Below, piece after piece: positions 52,372 to 60,432 of a DNA stretch of 64,000 bases (positions within the stretch are counted from its first letter, which is position 1; every line of letters begins with the position of its first letter). A program made the translations under genes and the position numbers. A model generated the notes under the pieces. That model saw only the letters and a program-made list of their open reading frames with translations. It had not been told where the DNA came from and did not search any database. This DNA is from Vibrio penaeicida (GTDB lineage Bacteria; Pseudomonadota; Gammaproteobacteria; Enterobacterales; Vibrionaceae): positions 1 to 64,000 of the forward strand of contig NZ_BFAQ01000006.1 in NCBI RefSeq assembly GCF_002933855.1. Direction: 5' to 3'.

Positions 52372-53598
52372 TTAACCAAGCCAACCAACGAAATATGGAA
52401 TGATTAAAGCGTTAGCTAAATCAATAAAAAACGCACAGACAAGCGGAACAATAATAAAGGCTTGATGGCTATTACCGTACTTCTGTGCCACCGCCGACAT
52501 ATTGGCCATCGCAGTTGGTGTTGACCCAAGGGAAATACCACCAAACCCAGCACACACAACAGCGGCATCGTACGTTTTTCCCATAAGCGGAAAAACAATA
52601 AAAATAGCGACACAAATCGCCACGATAAATTGCACGCCAAGAATAGCGAAAATAGGACCCGCCAGATCAACGAGCGCCCACAGTTGCATGCTCATTAGTG
52701 ACATGGCAAGGAATGCGCCTAATGCAATATCGGCGATTAATGCAATGGCAGGTGTACGTTTTGGCCAACGCGTCCCCGTAAGGCGAGGGTATGAGTCGGG
52801 AATGAGGTTTGAAATGAGAATACCCGCGAATAGGCAGGTGACAAATAAGGGCAAATCAAGCCCAAATTCAGACACCGCCTCATTCAGGAAAGCACCCAGT
52901 ATCACGCAGATATGGATAGCCAGCACGGCGTCTAAAAAGTCGTACGCATTGATGCTGGGTTTGGGGTTACTGGATGAAGTACCCACATCCATTTTTTCAA
53001 CTTTCGCTGGGCTAAGGTTATGGCGGTTAATGAGAAACTTGGCAATCGGCCCTCCCATCACACTGGCTAAAATAAGCCCAAAGGTGGCACTGGCTATACC
53101 GATTTCCATTGCCGTTTCTAAACCGAAGCTCTCACCAATTTTTGGTGACCACGCAATAGCAGTGCCATGCCCGCCAATGAGTGATACGGTGCCACTAAGT
53201 AAACCGACAATCTCAGGTTCCCCAAGCAACGTTGCAATGCCAATACCCGTGATATTCTGTATGAACATGTAGGCGATTGTAATGGTTAAGAGCACAAGCA
53301 GAGGTTTGCCACCTTTGAAGAGGTCTTTTAGGCTAGCGTTGATACCGATAGTGGTAAAAAAGTACACCAGTAATAAATCGCGGGCAGCCAAATCAAATTC
53401 AACATCAATGCCGGATAGGTAGTGCAGAGCAGCAAATAGGATGGACACTAAAATCCCGCCGGATACGGGTTCTGGAATGCTGAACTCTCTCAGCCATTTA
53501 CTCGCTTGTGTTAACCGGCGCCCCAGAAACAGCACAACGATACCAAGTGTGACCGCGAGAAAAGATTCGACGTGCAGTATTCCATCCAAGTAATTCAT
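52372..53598 (-). CDS. gltS: Sodium/glutamate symporter (GltS family)
   Basis: A 408-aa inner-membrane carrier of the ESS/GltS family, with about ten helices in two inverted repeats. The repeated glycine-rich motifs of the family are visible: GLLSGTVSLIGGHGTAIAWSP near residue 145 and CAGFGGISLGSTPTAMANMSAV near residue 355. It imports glutamate with sodium. I chose the ATG at 53598 (GGAGAG in front) rather than the GTG 10 codons upstream. With the 5-oxoproline/D-glutamate genes 10 kb away it adds to a glutamate theme in this window, but there is no shared operon. Confidence 0.93.
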   Translation of the reverse strand: MNYLDGILHVESFLAVTLGIVVLFLGRRLTQASKWLREFSIPEPVSGGILVSILFAALHYLSGIDVEFDLAARDLLLVYFFTTIGINASLKDLFKGGKPLLVLLTITIAYMFIQNITGIGIATLLGEPEIVGLLSGTVSLIGGHGTAIAWSPKIGESFGLETAMEIGIASATFGLILASVMGGPIAKFLINRHNLSPAKVEKMDVGTSSSNPKPSINAYDFLDAVLAIHICVILGAFLNEAVSEFGLDLPLFVTCLFAGILISNLIPDSYPRLTGTRWPKRTPAIALIADIALGAFLAMSLMSMQLWALVDLAGPIFAILGVQFIVAICVAIFIVFPLMGKTYDAAVVCAGFGGISLGSTPTAMANMSAVAQKYGNSHQAFIIVPLVCAFFIDLANALIIPYFVGWLG

Positions 53599-53721
53599 GG
53601 GCTCTCCATTGCCTAAAGTGACGAACACTCAACATGTTAGGTAAGGTGACACTTATAAGCAACTAAAGGAGTATTATAATTTCACTTACACCGCCGGTCG
53701 TAAAAACCACACTAAGATCCG

Positions 53722-53823
53722 CTACCTTTTCCCTGAACGTAAAGCGATTCCGGAGAGAAAGCGCCACAGAGAATACAAAAAGTCCGTGTCTTGTGGTGAG
53801 GCTTTGCGAAGTGTTATTTCCAA
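53722..53823 (-). pseudogene. Remnant of a GNAT acetyltransferase gene
   Basis: A short frame (33 codons from TTG, GGTGAGGAG upstream) begins M-E-I-T-L-R-K-A-S-P-Q-D-T-D-F-L-Y-S-L-W-R, the typical first strand and helix of a GNAT acetyltransferase, and then loses similarity and stops. It looks like the 5-prime end of a gene whose remainder was deleted. It lies 63 bp downstream of the CPT-like kinase gene on the same strand. Confidence 0.4.
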
Positions 53824-53885
53824 ATCATTTTTCTCCTCACCTATTGTGATGTGCTCCAAGTGCGATGTGCGGCCAAGGTTTAGAC

Positions 53886-54452
53886 CTAAGGCTTCATTGT
53901 CTCTGCAATCATAGATGCGCACTCTTGGGGGGATGTTGAAGTTGTGTCGATAACTAGATCGTAGTTAACTCCTCGATGAACTCGCGCCATCTGCTCTTGT
54001 GCAGACCCGACTTTTCGGTCGCCACGAGCCAATTCTCTCTGCACTAAAATCGCTTCACTGCATGTGACTCCGACATAAAAGCAGCGGTGTTTTTCCAATA
54101 AAGACCGCCATATTGCAATCTCTTGATTTCCATCCGCCACCTCATCGACAATCACCTTTAACCCACTATCCACTAGGTGCTTAACCGTTGTTCTGTACGC
54201 ATCGTTCACCTGTGAGCCATATGCCCCTTTCCGGACTCGGTAAATTGGCTCGCCACTGGTCTTTTGCGTTTCCCAATAAAAACCTTCTGCGGTTTCGGTG
54301 GTATCACCGAGCTTATTGGTCTTTTCTGGCATCATAGAGATGAACGTGTCAATGCCCATGATTAGATATGGCGCATCTAACGTTTCTTGCAAAGCCTTTG
54401 CGACGGTGCTTTTTCCACAGCTACTAGGACCATTCAGTAAGATGACATCCAT
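53886..54452 (-). CDS. Chloramphenicol-phosphotransferase-like P-loop kinase
   Basis: A 188-aa P-loop protein of the CPT family. Walker A is VILLNGPSSCGKSTVAKAL at residues 3-21, and the DEVADGNQEIAIWRSLL segment near 100 and an RVHRGVNYDLVIDT motif near 158 match the family. The founder inactivates chloramphenicol in its producer; most relatives phosphorylate unknown small molecules, so resistance should not be assumed. It is 18 bp downstream of an alpha/beta hydrolase gene and probably co-transcribed with it. A CAT-like gene lies divergently beyond that hydrolase gene. Confidence 0.82.
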   Translation of the reverse strand: MDVILLNGPSSCGKSTVAKALQETLDAPYLIMGIDTFISMMPEKTNKLGDTTETAEGFYWETQKTSGEPIYRVRKGAYGSQVNDAYRTTVKHLVDSGLKVIVDEVADGNQEIAIWRSLLEKHRCFYVGVTCSEAILVQRELARGDRKVGSAQEQMARVHRGVNYDLVIDTTSTSPQECASMIAETMKP

Positions 54453-54470
54453 TCTCTAATCTCTTCAAAT

Positions 54471-55238
54471 TTACAATGTAAATGATAAGAAACGGTTCAG
54501 TGCAAATCCGACCATTTCAGGGAATTCTTGGTGTGTTGCGTGGGCAGAAAAAGGCACATTCATAAATTCTGCGTCAGGCAATTGATTAACAGCTGCAAGT
54601 GCTTCGTTCACCGACAATAAGAAATCATTGTTACCTCGAATAACCAGTGATGGGCAATCAATGCGCTGAATTGACTCGCTTGGATACCCCGTCGGTGTTT
54701 TATCTAACCATACCGCTTTTACTTTTTCTATTAGTACGCCTAAATCTGGGCTTGGATTGATTTCTTCATATCTCGCGACATCTTTGGGAAATTGCTCTCG
54801 CCACATATTCTCCAAAACCGAGCCCAATATCTCTTCCGATGAATCGTTTTGTGGCAACCGCCAATGCGAGCCTAACGTTATTATTTGCTCTACCGATTCC
54901 GGGCGACTTGCTGCAAGGCGATACGCTACTGTTCCGCCGTCGCTGAATCCAAACACAGAATAGGTCGATATGTTCAACGACTCCAGTAAGGTCTCTATGT
55001 CTTGTTGGTAACGTTCATAACTTAAATTCGCTCCCCCTAATGTAGATTGGCCATGTCCACGGAAATCGACCAATATCACTTTGTAATCACTCGGAATGAA
55101 ATCCAATAGAGGCACGAGGTCGTACATGCACCCTAATCCACCGTGAAGCATCAGTAGTGGTTTGCCATTGGGATCGCCGCTAACTTCATAATAGATATTT
55201 GCGTTATCTATCTCGATAACCCCTTCTTTCTGGTACAT
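54471..55238 (-). CDS. Alpha/beta hydrolase
   Basis: A 255-aa cytosolic alpha/beta-hydrolase. The oxyanion motif LMLHGGLGCMYDL is near residue 29, VDFRGHGQS near 57 and the nucleophile elbow GFSDGGTVA near residue 98 (Ser as nucleophile); the acid is likely in IRGNNDFLL near 212 and the closing His in SAHATHQEFP near residue 238. The active-site set seems complete. It probably cleaves an ester or amide of unknown type. It is first in a two-gene unit with the CPT-like kinase. Confidence 0.85.
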   Translation of the reverse strand: MYQKEGVIEIDNANIYYEVSGDPNGKPLLMLHGGLGCMYDLVPLLDFIPSDYKVILVDFRGHGQSTLGGANLSYERYQQDIETLLESLNISTYSVFGFSDGGTVAYRLAASRPESVEQIITLGSHWRLPQNDSSEEILGSVLENMWREQFPKDVARYEEINPSPDLGVLIEKVKAVWLDKTPTGYPSESIQRIDCPSLVIRGNNDFLLSVNEALAAVNQLPDAEFMNVPFSAHATHQEFPEMVGFALNRFLSFTL

Positions 55239-55413
55239 AAAAGCCTCTAATTCTATTGATATATCGATATCCTATTCCACTTCTGTGTCAGATTTTGTCA
55301 GCAAGTAATCATGTTTAGAGGCACCACGAAGAAAATTTGATTTTCGGGTTTATCTGAAGGTATCGTCATAAAATGCAATTAAACTCATAAAAAAGTAGCG
55401 CTAGGAATCATGT

Positions 55414-56076
55414 ATGACAACGTCAGAAAGAGTTATAGATAAAAATACGTGGGGACGGGCCCCGCATTATGATCATTTCAGCCAAAGGGATTTTCCCTAT
55501 GTTGGGTTTTGTGCAGAGGTAGAACTTACCAACTCATTTTACTATGCCAAAACGCACTCAATTTCGATCTTCAATTTGGTTTCTTACGCGGTATTGGCAG
55601 CGGCTAATGACATTAGGGAGTTCAGATTGAGAGTGCGTGGTGAAGAAATCGTAGAATACGAGTCTTTGCGGTTTGGATTTATCGCAATGACAAAAGAACC
55701 GCCGCTTTTTAGCTTTGGGGAGGTCGAAAAAGGCGAATCTTTTAACGAGTTTAATGATTTGATCGAATCCGAGAAATCTCGAATATCACAAGATATTGTG
55801 TTGGAAACCAAACTGGAAAGTGATGATGTTATCTACACATCGTGCTTGCCTTGGTTGCGGTTTACCTCCTTTGTTCACCCAGTCAATTTAAATATTCCTT
55901 CGAGCATTCCTCTGATTTCATGGGGGAAAATTATCGATAAGGATGGTTACGTCGATATGCCTGTGTCGGTGCAAGCGAACCACGCACTTATGGACGGTTG
56001 GCATATTTCCATGTACTACGACAAACTGCAGCAATACCTAGCCGAGCCAGAAAAACTGCTAGAAGAAATGCTTTAA
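55414..56076 (+). CDS. CatA-like O-acetyltransferase
   Basis: A 220-aa protein of the chloramphenicol acetyltransferase (CAT) family, which forms trimers and transfers acetyl groups from acetyl-CoA. The catalytic motif HxxxDG is present near the end as QANHALMDGWHISMYYDKLQQYL, with His and Asp in the right places. FVHPVNLNIPSSIPLISWGK is the matching substrate/CoA strand. Overall length is normal for CatA. Chromosomal members are often of unknown substrate, so chloramphenicol resistance is possible but not certain. Convergent with the broken HAD gene; a hairpin terminator lies between them. Confidence 0.82.
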   Translation: MTTSERVIDKNTWGRAPHYDHFSQRDFPYVGFCAEVELTNSFYYAKTHSISIFNLVSYAVLAAANDIREFRLRVRGEEIVEYESLRFGFIAMTKEPPLFSFGEVEKGESFNEFNDLIESEKSRISQDIVLETKLESDDVIYTSCLPWLRFTSFVHPVNLNIPSSIPLISWGKIIDKDGYVDMPVSVQANHALMDGWHISMYYDKLQQYLAEPEKLLEEML

Positions 56077-56097
56077 TCCTTTAGGTTACATCTAAAA

Positions 56098-56118
56098 ATG
56101 GGAGCCTAGCGCTCCCAT
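56098..56118 (-). terminator. Terminator of the lipoprotein-HAD unit
   Basis: A perfect 8-bp stem ATGGGAGC / GCTCCCAT with loop CTAGC, followed on the minus strand by TTTTTAG. Can also stop the convergent CAT-like gene. Confidence 0.75.
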
Positions 56119-56138
56119 ATGTATACCCAAAACAAAAC

Positions 56139-56836
56139 TTACTCGTTCACGATTTCCCACTGGTACCATTTTTCGTCTGCAAGCGCGAGCATTGGCACCA
56201 AATCTTTAAGTACACATCGAGCGATGCCGAAACCATGACTATTTTGTCTCCTTGCGCTTGGTGCCAACGGAGTTTTTCTGCTGCTTCCGGTCGGATAATC
56301 GTGGTTAGGTATTCGTTCGCATACTGGTTGGCGATTAGCGTGACATCCTTTTCTTTTCGATGCCAAAAAGCCACCTTAGACAAAATAGGGCGCGTTTTAG
56401 AGGCTTGCAGCCATCCAAGCTTATAAAGAAAAATGATCGGCCATACCAGCAGTAAGCCGATCCCCATTCTGACCTTGGGCGTAGAATAAAAAATAAACTT
56501 AGTATACTCAAGCTACCTCAAGGTGCAGGATTCAGAGCTCTATCTTCTGTTTCAATTCAAGCCTCTCTATTTCAAAATCAGGAACGCAGTGGAATGACGA
56601 GTCCTTTCCAAGTTCTTTAACGATGAAATGGGACAGAAGATAAGCTCCCAAGGGCGAGTTTGCTTGGTTTTCATGCTGTGTTACCGATTCTTGATTTAGA
56701 ACCACTAGATCTTCAAATCGCTGCCTTACCTGAAAATCAAGCAATTCTCGCTGAACCTAGCATCTTGAGGTAGCTTGAGTATATAGGTGTCTTCGCTGGT
56801 GATGGTGCCATCAAAATCAAACAGTGCTAGATTCAT
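56139..56836 (-). pseudogene. HAD-IB phosphatase gene broken by a MITE and an internal deletion
   Basis: The gene starts MNLALFDFDGTITSED (DFDGT is the HAD nucleophile motif), overlapping the lipoprotein gene stop by 4 bp (ATGA). It is interrupted by the 281-bp MITE at 56503-56783, then resumes KFIFYSTPKVRMGIGLLLVW and IVMVSASLDVYLK (HAD motif II). There the frame shifts and about 60-70 codons are missing, and it ends PMLALADEKWYQWEIVNE, the usual C-terminus after motif IV. Motif III is lost, so the gene cannot make an active serine-phosphatase-like enzyme. Removing the MITE with one TA copy restores SEDTYTKFIFYS in frame. Confidence 0.85.
56503..56783. mobile_element. 281-bp MITE-like element, copy 2
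   Basis: The ends are perfect 20-bp inverted repeats, TATACTCAAGCTACCTCAAG. Flanking TA on each side is the likely target duplication, since removal of the element plus one TA rebuilds the HAD gene. The inner sequence is clearly related to the copy at 5223-5488 (shared blocks such as AATGACGAGTCCTTTCCAAG). No transposase is encoded; a 70-codon frame inside is chance. Mobilisation by an IS630/mariner-type enzyme is suggested by the TA site. Confidence 0.85.
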
Positions 56837-57516
56837 TCGCCGTTGTCCGGTTTAAGTCGCATTTCACAAGGCAGTGGCTCCACAGTGGAGAGATAGGTCA
56901 TCAAGGTTGCAGCGATCATTTTTGTCTCTTTCGTGGCTGTCTCTTCTAGCCAAATGTAGTCTGCGTTGTTCAAACCGCCAGTCCAATGCCCTAAGGTGTA
57001 TTCCGAGAATATTTTACTGTTCAATGATATCGCGCCTGATGAAATGCTAAATGTATTTCCAGAATCATCTGTCAGCTTCATGGCATTCAACATCCATTGT
57101 TTATTATTGAATGTTAATACGCCGATATTGGGATCGTGAGTGACCTTGATGCTTTGATATTCAGGTTTTTCATCGTAGGGCGGACGATACCCCTTCACAA
57201 TACAGTATTGCTTGTACTCCAATGATGCCGATGTATTGTTTGGACCAAATTGCTTAATGCTGACCGTGCGAGAATCATCTTCTTCCAAATACGGGCCGCT
57301 AAAATACACGTCTCTCTGGCCCGTAATTTTGCCTTTACTGACGTCACTGGAGTATTCACCAAAATGAATGTTCTTTCCTGGCATCCACCCTTCTCGCCCC
57401 TTCACTTCAAAGCGTTGGCTGTTTTTCAGAAAGGTGGGCTCAGCCTCTGTTGGCGTCATAAATACACAGCCTGAAAGCAAACCTGCCGCTGCCAAAACAA
57501 TGAAAAACTTTTGCAC
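56833..57516 (-). CDS. Predicted lipoprotein, unknown function
   Basis: A 227-aa protein with a lipoprotein signal peptide (MQKFFIVLAAAGLLSGCVFM; lipobox LSGC, lipidated Cys17). The mature part is beta-rich and hydrophilic, with no domain I recognise. It lacks an Asp at +2 (VFM), so outer-membrane sorting is expected. The stop overlaps the start of the HAD gene by 4 bp, so the two were an operon before the HAD gene decayed. A TATACCCAAGTCAC (57537-57550), an outer MITE-end motif, lies just upstream of its start codon. Confidence 0.75.
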   Translation of the reverse strand: MQKFFIVLAAAGLLSGCVFMTPTEAEPTFLKNSQRFEVKGREGWMPGKNIHFGEYSSDVSKGKITGQRDVYFSGPYLEEDDSRTVSIKQFGPNNTSASLEYKQYCIVKGYRPPYDEKPEYQSIKVTHDPNIGVLTFNNKQWMLNAMKLTDDSGNTFSISSGAISLNSKIFSEYTLGHWTGGLNNADYIWLEETATKETKMIAATLMTYLSTVEPLPCEMRLKPDNGE

Positions 57517-57676
57517 TATGTCACCTCGCCTAAATTTATACCCAAGTCACTTCTACCGATAGTGAATTCAAATGAAACATATCACATATTTAAATCCAAA
57601 CGTCCTCAAGATGTAGAGTTCATTTGACTAAGTGCGACGAGCGTCGTGAACGCCATATTTTCAGGTGAAATCAGGT

Positions 57677-58249
57677 TTAAGCACAGTGCTCAATGCAGAT
57701 CAAATTAATGTCCACTTTGCTTAATGGAGCCTGGGTAAGTCCACAGAGATGAGAGCCATCAGAAAGGGGGTGGTTATGGGTACAGCTAGCGCAAACGCCA
57801 AATGTGCGAAAGTGGTTCTGCTTTTGAATCGACGACAGGAGCAATTGCAGTTGCTCCTGTAAGAGGTCTGGGCGCAAATCTGAAACCGAATCGCCATCGG
57901 TCGCCAATGCACGCGTTAGGGCTTGGGAAGGAAAACAACCATCAACCAGATCTCGCCCTTTTTGGGATACCACTAAATGCGTAACTCTTTTGTCATCTGC
58001 GTCGGCCAGTTTCTCTATATAACCTTTGTTTTCCAATACTTTAAGGCTTTGAGATACGGTTCCTTTCGTCAAGCCTAAATACTCCGTCACCGCTTTGGGT
58101 GTATCGGAAAATCGATTACAAATAGTCAAATAGTGGAGCGCATCTAGCTGGACGGGCTGCAACCCATGCTCGGTTAAACCAGCACGGGTTTCATTTCTAA
58201 CGAGGTTGCCGATTCGATCAAGCAACTGATGAACAAGATAAGTATTCAT
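57677..58249 (-). CDS. MarR-family regulator with cysteine-rich C-terminal tail
   Basis: A 190-aa winged-helix regulator, ATG chosen at 58249 over an upstream TTG. Residues 1-135 are the MarR fold: QPVQLDALHYLTICNRFSDTP, then VTEYLGLTKGTVSQSLKVLENKGYIEK (recognition helix) and the wing DDKRVTHLVVS. After about residue 145 there is an unusual tail with CASC, SHLCGL and ICIEHC, five cysteines plus several His, suited to metal binding or redox sensing. A 21-bp perfect palindrome (58310-58330) lies between this gene and the divergent exported-protein/thioredoxin-like pair and is the likely operator. Control of that pair and autoregulation are inferred. Confidence 0.85.
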   Translation of the reverse strand: MNTYLVHQLLDRIGNLVRNETRAGLTEHGLQPVQLDALHYLTICNRFSDTPKAVTEYLGLTKGTVSQSLKVLENKGYIEKLADADDKRVTHLVVSQKGRDLVDGCFPSQALTRALATDGDSVSDLRPDLLQEQLQLLLSSIQKQNHFRTFGVCASCTHNHPLSDGSHLCGLTQAPLSKVDINLICIEHCA

Positions 58250-58309
58250 ACCTAAATAGTATCGACTCAAAACCTTATTGACAAGTTTATTTATTTACTG
58301 TTAGATCTA

Positions 58310-58330
58310 TTGGTATCGAGTCGATACCAA
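58310..58330. promoter_or_regulatory. Perfect palindromic operator for the MarR-type regulator
   Basis: TTGGTATCGA - G - TCGATACCAA is a perfect 21-bp palindrome in the divergent promoter region. A related half-site TAGTATCGACTC occurs at 58257-58268, next to the MarR start. Such symmetrical sites of about 20 bp are typical MarR targets. Confidence 0.75.
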
Positions 58331-58395
58331 TATAAAACCTAATAATCTATAACCCAAAAAACCTACGCCAAAGGTAGCTACACAAAGGAAACGTT

Positions 58396-59163
58396 ATGAG
58401 CAAATTAAACTTAGCTAAAAAGACATCATCGCTATTGGTTGCATCCGCATTACTGGTCACCTCCGCCCATACGATTGCCCATTCAAAACATACGGGTGGG
58501 ATCCAATCGGGTACCAGTGATTCCGTACTCTCTGCATTTGACATTATTCACACCAAAATCACGACCGAGGGCAACACGGCAACATTTCATATTGCCGTAT
58601 CCGACAAAGCGGGGAGCGTTAAACCAACCCCAACAGGAAAGCTAGCAGGGAGCGACGTTTTTTCTTACGTTTGGCCGACCACCATGAACAGTGGGCAAAT
58701 CGGGTTTGAAGATGATGCAGGAATTTTGGCTTTCGCGGTTACATCCCACCCCGATTTTGACGATACCCCGCTTTACGATGAAAACGGCGATGGCGACAAA
58801 GCAAACGACGGGGACGTTTGGCACAGTCACTGGGTGGTGTTGCAGCCTAATGAACAATGTGGACCTGGGGCTCTCGGAGTCGTTGATATTCCAGAGGGAA
58901 GTAAGCCCAAGGTACCAGACACATGGCCAGGCTTGCCGTTACTGATTGATAGCCCCGATTACACCCCTAACTTTGACGGTAATACGCTGAACGTGCAGGT
59001 TCAATTCGATGATATCGATGCCGTCAAATTGGCCAAATTTGATGGGGTTACTTCCGGCTTGCGAGTCAATGCAAGCGCGCATTCACCGCTTCTTTGCATT
59101 GTTGATGTGTTTGATGTCGCCTCTGGTGATTTAAGCCTGCCGGGCATCGTTATACCCAAGTAA
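58396..59163 (+). CDS. Exported hypothetical protein, divergent from MarR gene
   Basis: A 255-aa secreted or periplasmic protein. The signal peptide covers about residues 1-30 (SSLLVASALLVTSAHTIAHS). The mature part is acidic and beta-rich, with a metal-binding-like loop DENGDGDKANDGDVWHSHW near residue 133 and a WHSHWVVLQP motif; two cysteines (EQC, LLC) may pair. I do not recognise the family. AAAGGAAA is the ribosome-binding site. The C-terminus IVIPK and stop codon are made by the MITE-end motif TATACCCAAGTAACCT. A thioredoxin-like gene follows 18 bp later, in the same operon. Confidence 0.75.
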   Translation: MSKLNLAKKTSSLLVASALLVTSAHTIAHSKHTGGIQSGTSDSVLSAFDIIHTKITTEGNTATFHIAVSDKAGSVKPTPTGKLAGSDVFSYVWPTTMNSGQIGFEDDAGILAFAVTSHPDFDDTPLYDENGDGDKANDGDVWHSHWVVLQPNEQCGPGALGVVDIPEGSKPKVPDTWPGLPLLIDSPDYTPNFDGNTLNVQVQFDDIDAVKLAKFDGVTSGLRVNASAHSPLLCIVDVFDVASGDLSLPGIVIPK

Positions 59164-59166
59164 CCT
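59151..59166. repeat. Solitary MITE-end motif inside the exported-protein gene
   Basis: TATACCCAAGTAACCT is identical to the right outer end of the MITE at 5223-5488. It encodes the last residues I-P-K and the stop codon of the preceding gene. No second end lies nearby, so it may be a left-over end or an incomplete copy. Similar solitary TATACCCAAGTGAC and TATACCCAAGTCAC occur at 21207-21220 and 57537-57550. Confidence 0.55.
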
Positions 59167-59181
59167 AAATAAGGAAAAACA

Positions 59182-59727
59182 ATGAAATCATTACCACTAG
59201 CACCTGAACTGAAAACCGCAGGCTGGCTTAATTCGGATATCCCGATTGAGTTAAGAGATTTACGAGGCAAAGTGGTTGTCCTGCATACATTCCAGATGCT
59301 TTGCCCTGGATGTGTCAGCCACGGCTTGCCTCAGGCTTCTAAAATCCATCAGTTTTTTAAAGATGATGATGTACAAGTGATTGGGTTACATACCGTATTT
59401 GAGCATCATCAAGGTATGCAGCTAGAGTCGCTAAAAGCTTTTGTCCACGAATATCGGTTAACGTTTCCGATCGGAATTGATGCGCCTTCTGGCGGTGATA
59501 TCCCGATCACAATGGCAGAGTACGGATTACCCGGCACGCCGACATTGGTGTTGATCGATAAATCGGGTCAGATCCGATTTACGCATCATGGGATCATTGA
59601 AGATATGATGGTTGGGAAAATGATTACCTCATTACTGCATGAACAGTATTCAGAAGTTGGTCAATCATTGTCTGGAGATAAAAACAAAGACTTGAACTGC
59701 GACGAAGAAAAATGCTCTGCAAACTAG
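59182..59727 (+). CDS. Thioredoxin/TlpA-like redox protein
   Basis: A 181-aa peroxiredoxin/TlpA-like protein without a signal peptide. The active site is in HTFQMLCPGCVSHGLPQ (C-P-G-C) near residue 45, and the cis-proline loop is GLPGTPTLVLID near residue 112. The C-terminal 20 residues are charged with two more Cys (LNCDEEKC). It is probably a cytosolic reductase or peroxiredoxin-like enzyme. It is co-transcribed with the exported protein before it and ends at a strong terminator. Together with the Cys-tailed MarR regulator opposite, it suggests a redox-responsive module. Confidence 0.82.
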   Translation: MKSLPLAPELKTAGWLNSDIPIELRDLRGKVVVLHTFQMLCPGCVSHGLPQASKIHQFFKDDDVQVIGLHTVFEHHQGMQLESLKAFVHEYRLTFPIGIDAPSGGDIPITMAEYGLPGTPTLVLIDKSGQIRFTHHGIIEDMMVGKMITSLLHEQYSEVGQSLSGDKNKDLNCDEEKCSAN

Positions 59728-59773
59728 ACGATATGATGCCGTAGTCCACATGAGTCATCCGATCCAAACCTTT

Positions 59774-59811
59774 AGGCGTGGTGCTTCCACTTTCCTTCCA
59801 CGCCTCTTTTT
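59774..59811 (+). terminator. Terminator of the exported-protein/thioredoxin-like operon
   Basis: AGGCGTGG / CCACGCCT 8-bp stem with a 16-base loop, followed by CTTTTTATG. It lies about 45 bp after the stop. Confidence 0.8.
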
Positions 59812-59827
59812 ATGTTGTGTCCTCAGT

Positions 59828-60391
59828 TCAATCATTTGAAAATGCGTTAGGTATACTCCCCTTGAGGTGTAACCTCATATCTGCGCAATCCTGATACACT
59901 TTCCCCATAGCAGGGAACACGATGTGTTCACTCAAAACACCTGATTTAACGAAGCCACATTTTTCTAAGACTCGGATACTCGCAACGTGATTTACATATG
60001 GGTGAGTTCGAATCTCGCTAATACCGCTTCCTTTTAGTATTTCGATTCCAACCAAGCATAATTGAGTCGCCAGACCTCTATTTTGATGATCAGGCGAAAT
60101 ACCAAAATGAATTTCAGCATGTGTACCGTTAAAGATAAAGACAAGCATACCTATCACTTCGGACGTTTGATTACATTCCGCAACAGATACTTTAATTTTT
60201 GAAGAGGTTTTCAGGTTGGATTGGGACCATTTTTTGATAGCCACTGACGCCTCATCTTCATTAGCAAACGCTTTTCGAGCAAGGTATTGGGTTGTTTCTT
60301 CCCTTCCCAAGTAATTTTTAAAAAGAGAAGTCGTATCTGACTCTCGAACAGACCTAACATTGATATCTGAGGCAGCTCTATGAACTTTCAA
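59828..60391 (-). CDS. GNAT acetyltransferase, RimJ/RimL-like
   Basis: A 187-aa N-acetyltransferase of the RimJ/RimL (Acetyltransf_3) type. The acetyl-CoA pyrophosphate loop is ISPDHQNRGLATQLC near residue 113 (a variant of Q/RxxGxG/A), and HVASIRVLEKCGFVKSGVL near residue 145 is the matching C-terminal motif. The start is TTG, with GGAG upstream. The substrate is unknown; protein N-termini or small amines are both possible. It is 41 bp downstream of a small membrane protein gene on the same strand. Confidence 0.82.
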   Translation of the reverse strand: MKVHRAASDINVRSVRESDTTSLFKNYLGREETTQYLARKAFANEDEASVAIKKWSQSNLKTSSKIKVSVAECNQTSEVIGMLVFIFNGTHAEIHFGISPDHQNRGLATQLCLVGIEILKGSGISEIRTHPYVNHVASIRVLEKCGFVKSGVLSEHIVFPAMGKVYQDCADMRLHLKGSIPNAFSND

Positions 60392-60432
60392 ATCCGGACA
60401 TTCTCCTCTAGAAGATTAGCCTTACTCTACCT

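Noticed and set aside
52502..53272. 256-codon open frame antisense to gltS
   Set aside because: Shadow of a conserved transporter reading frame; no ribosome-binding site and no recognisable domain.
56532..56744. 70-codon frame inside MITE copy 2
   Set aside because: The equivalent frame is not conserved in copy 1; no start signals.
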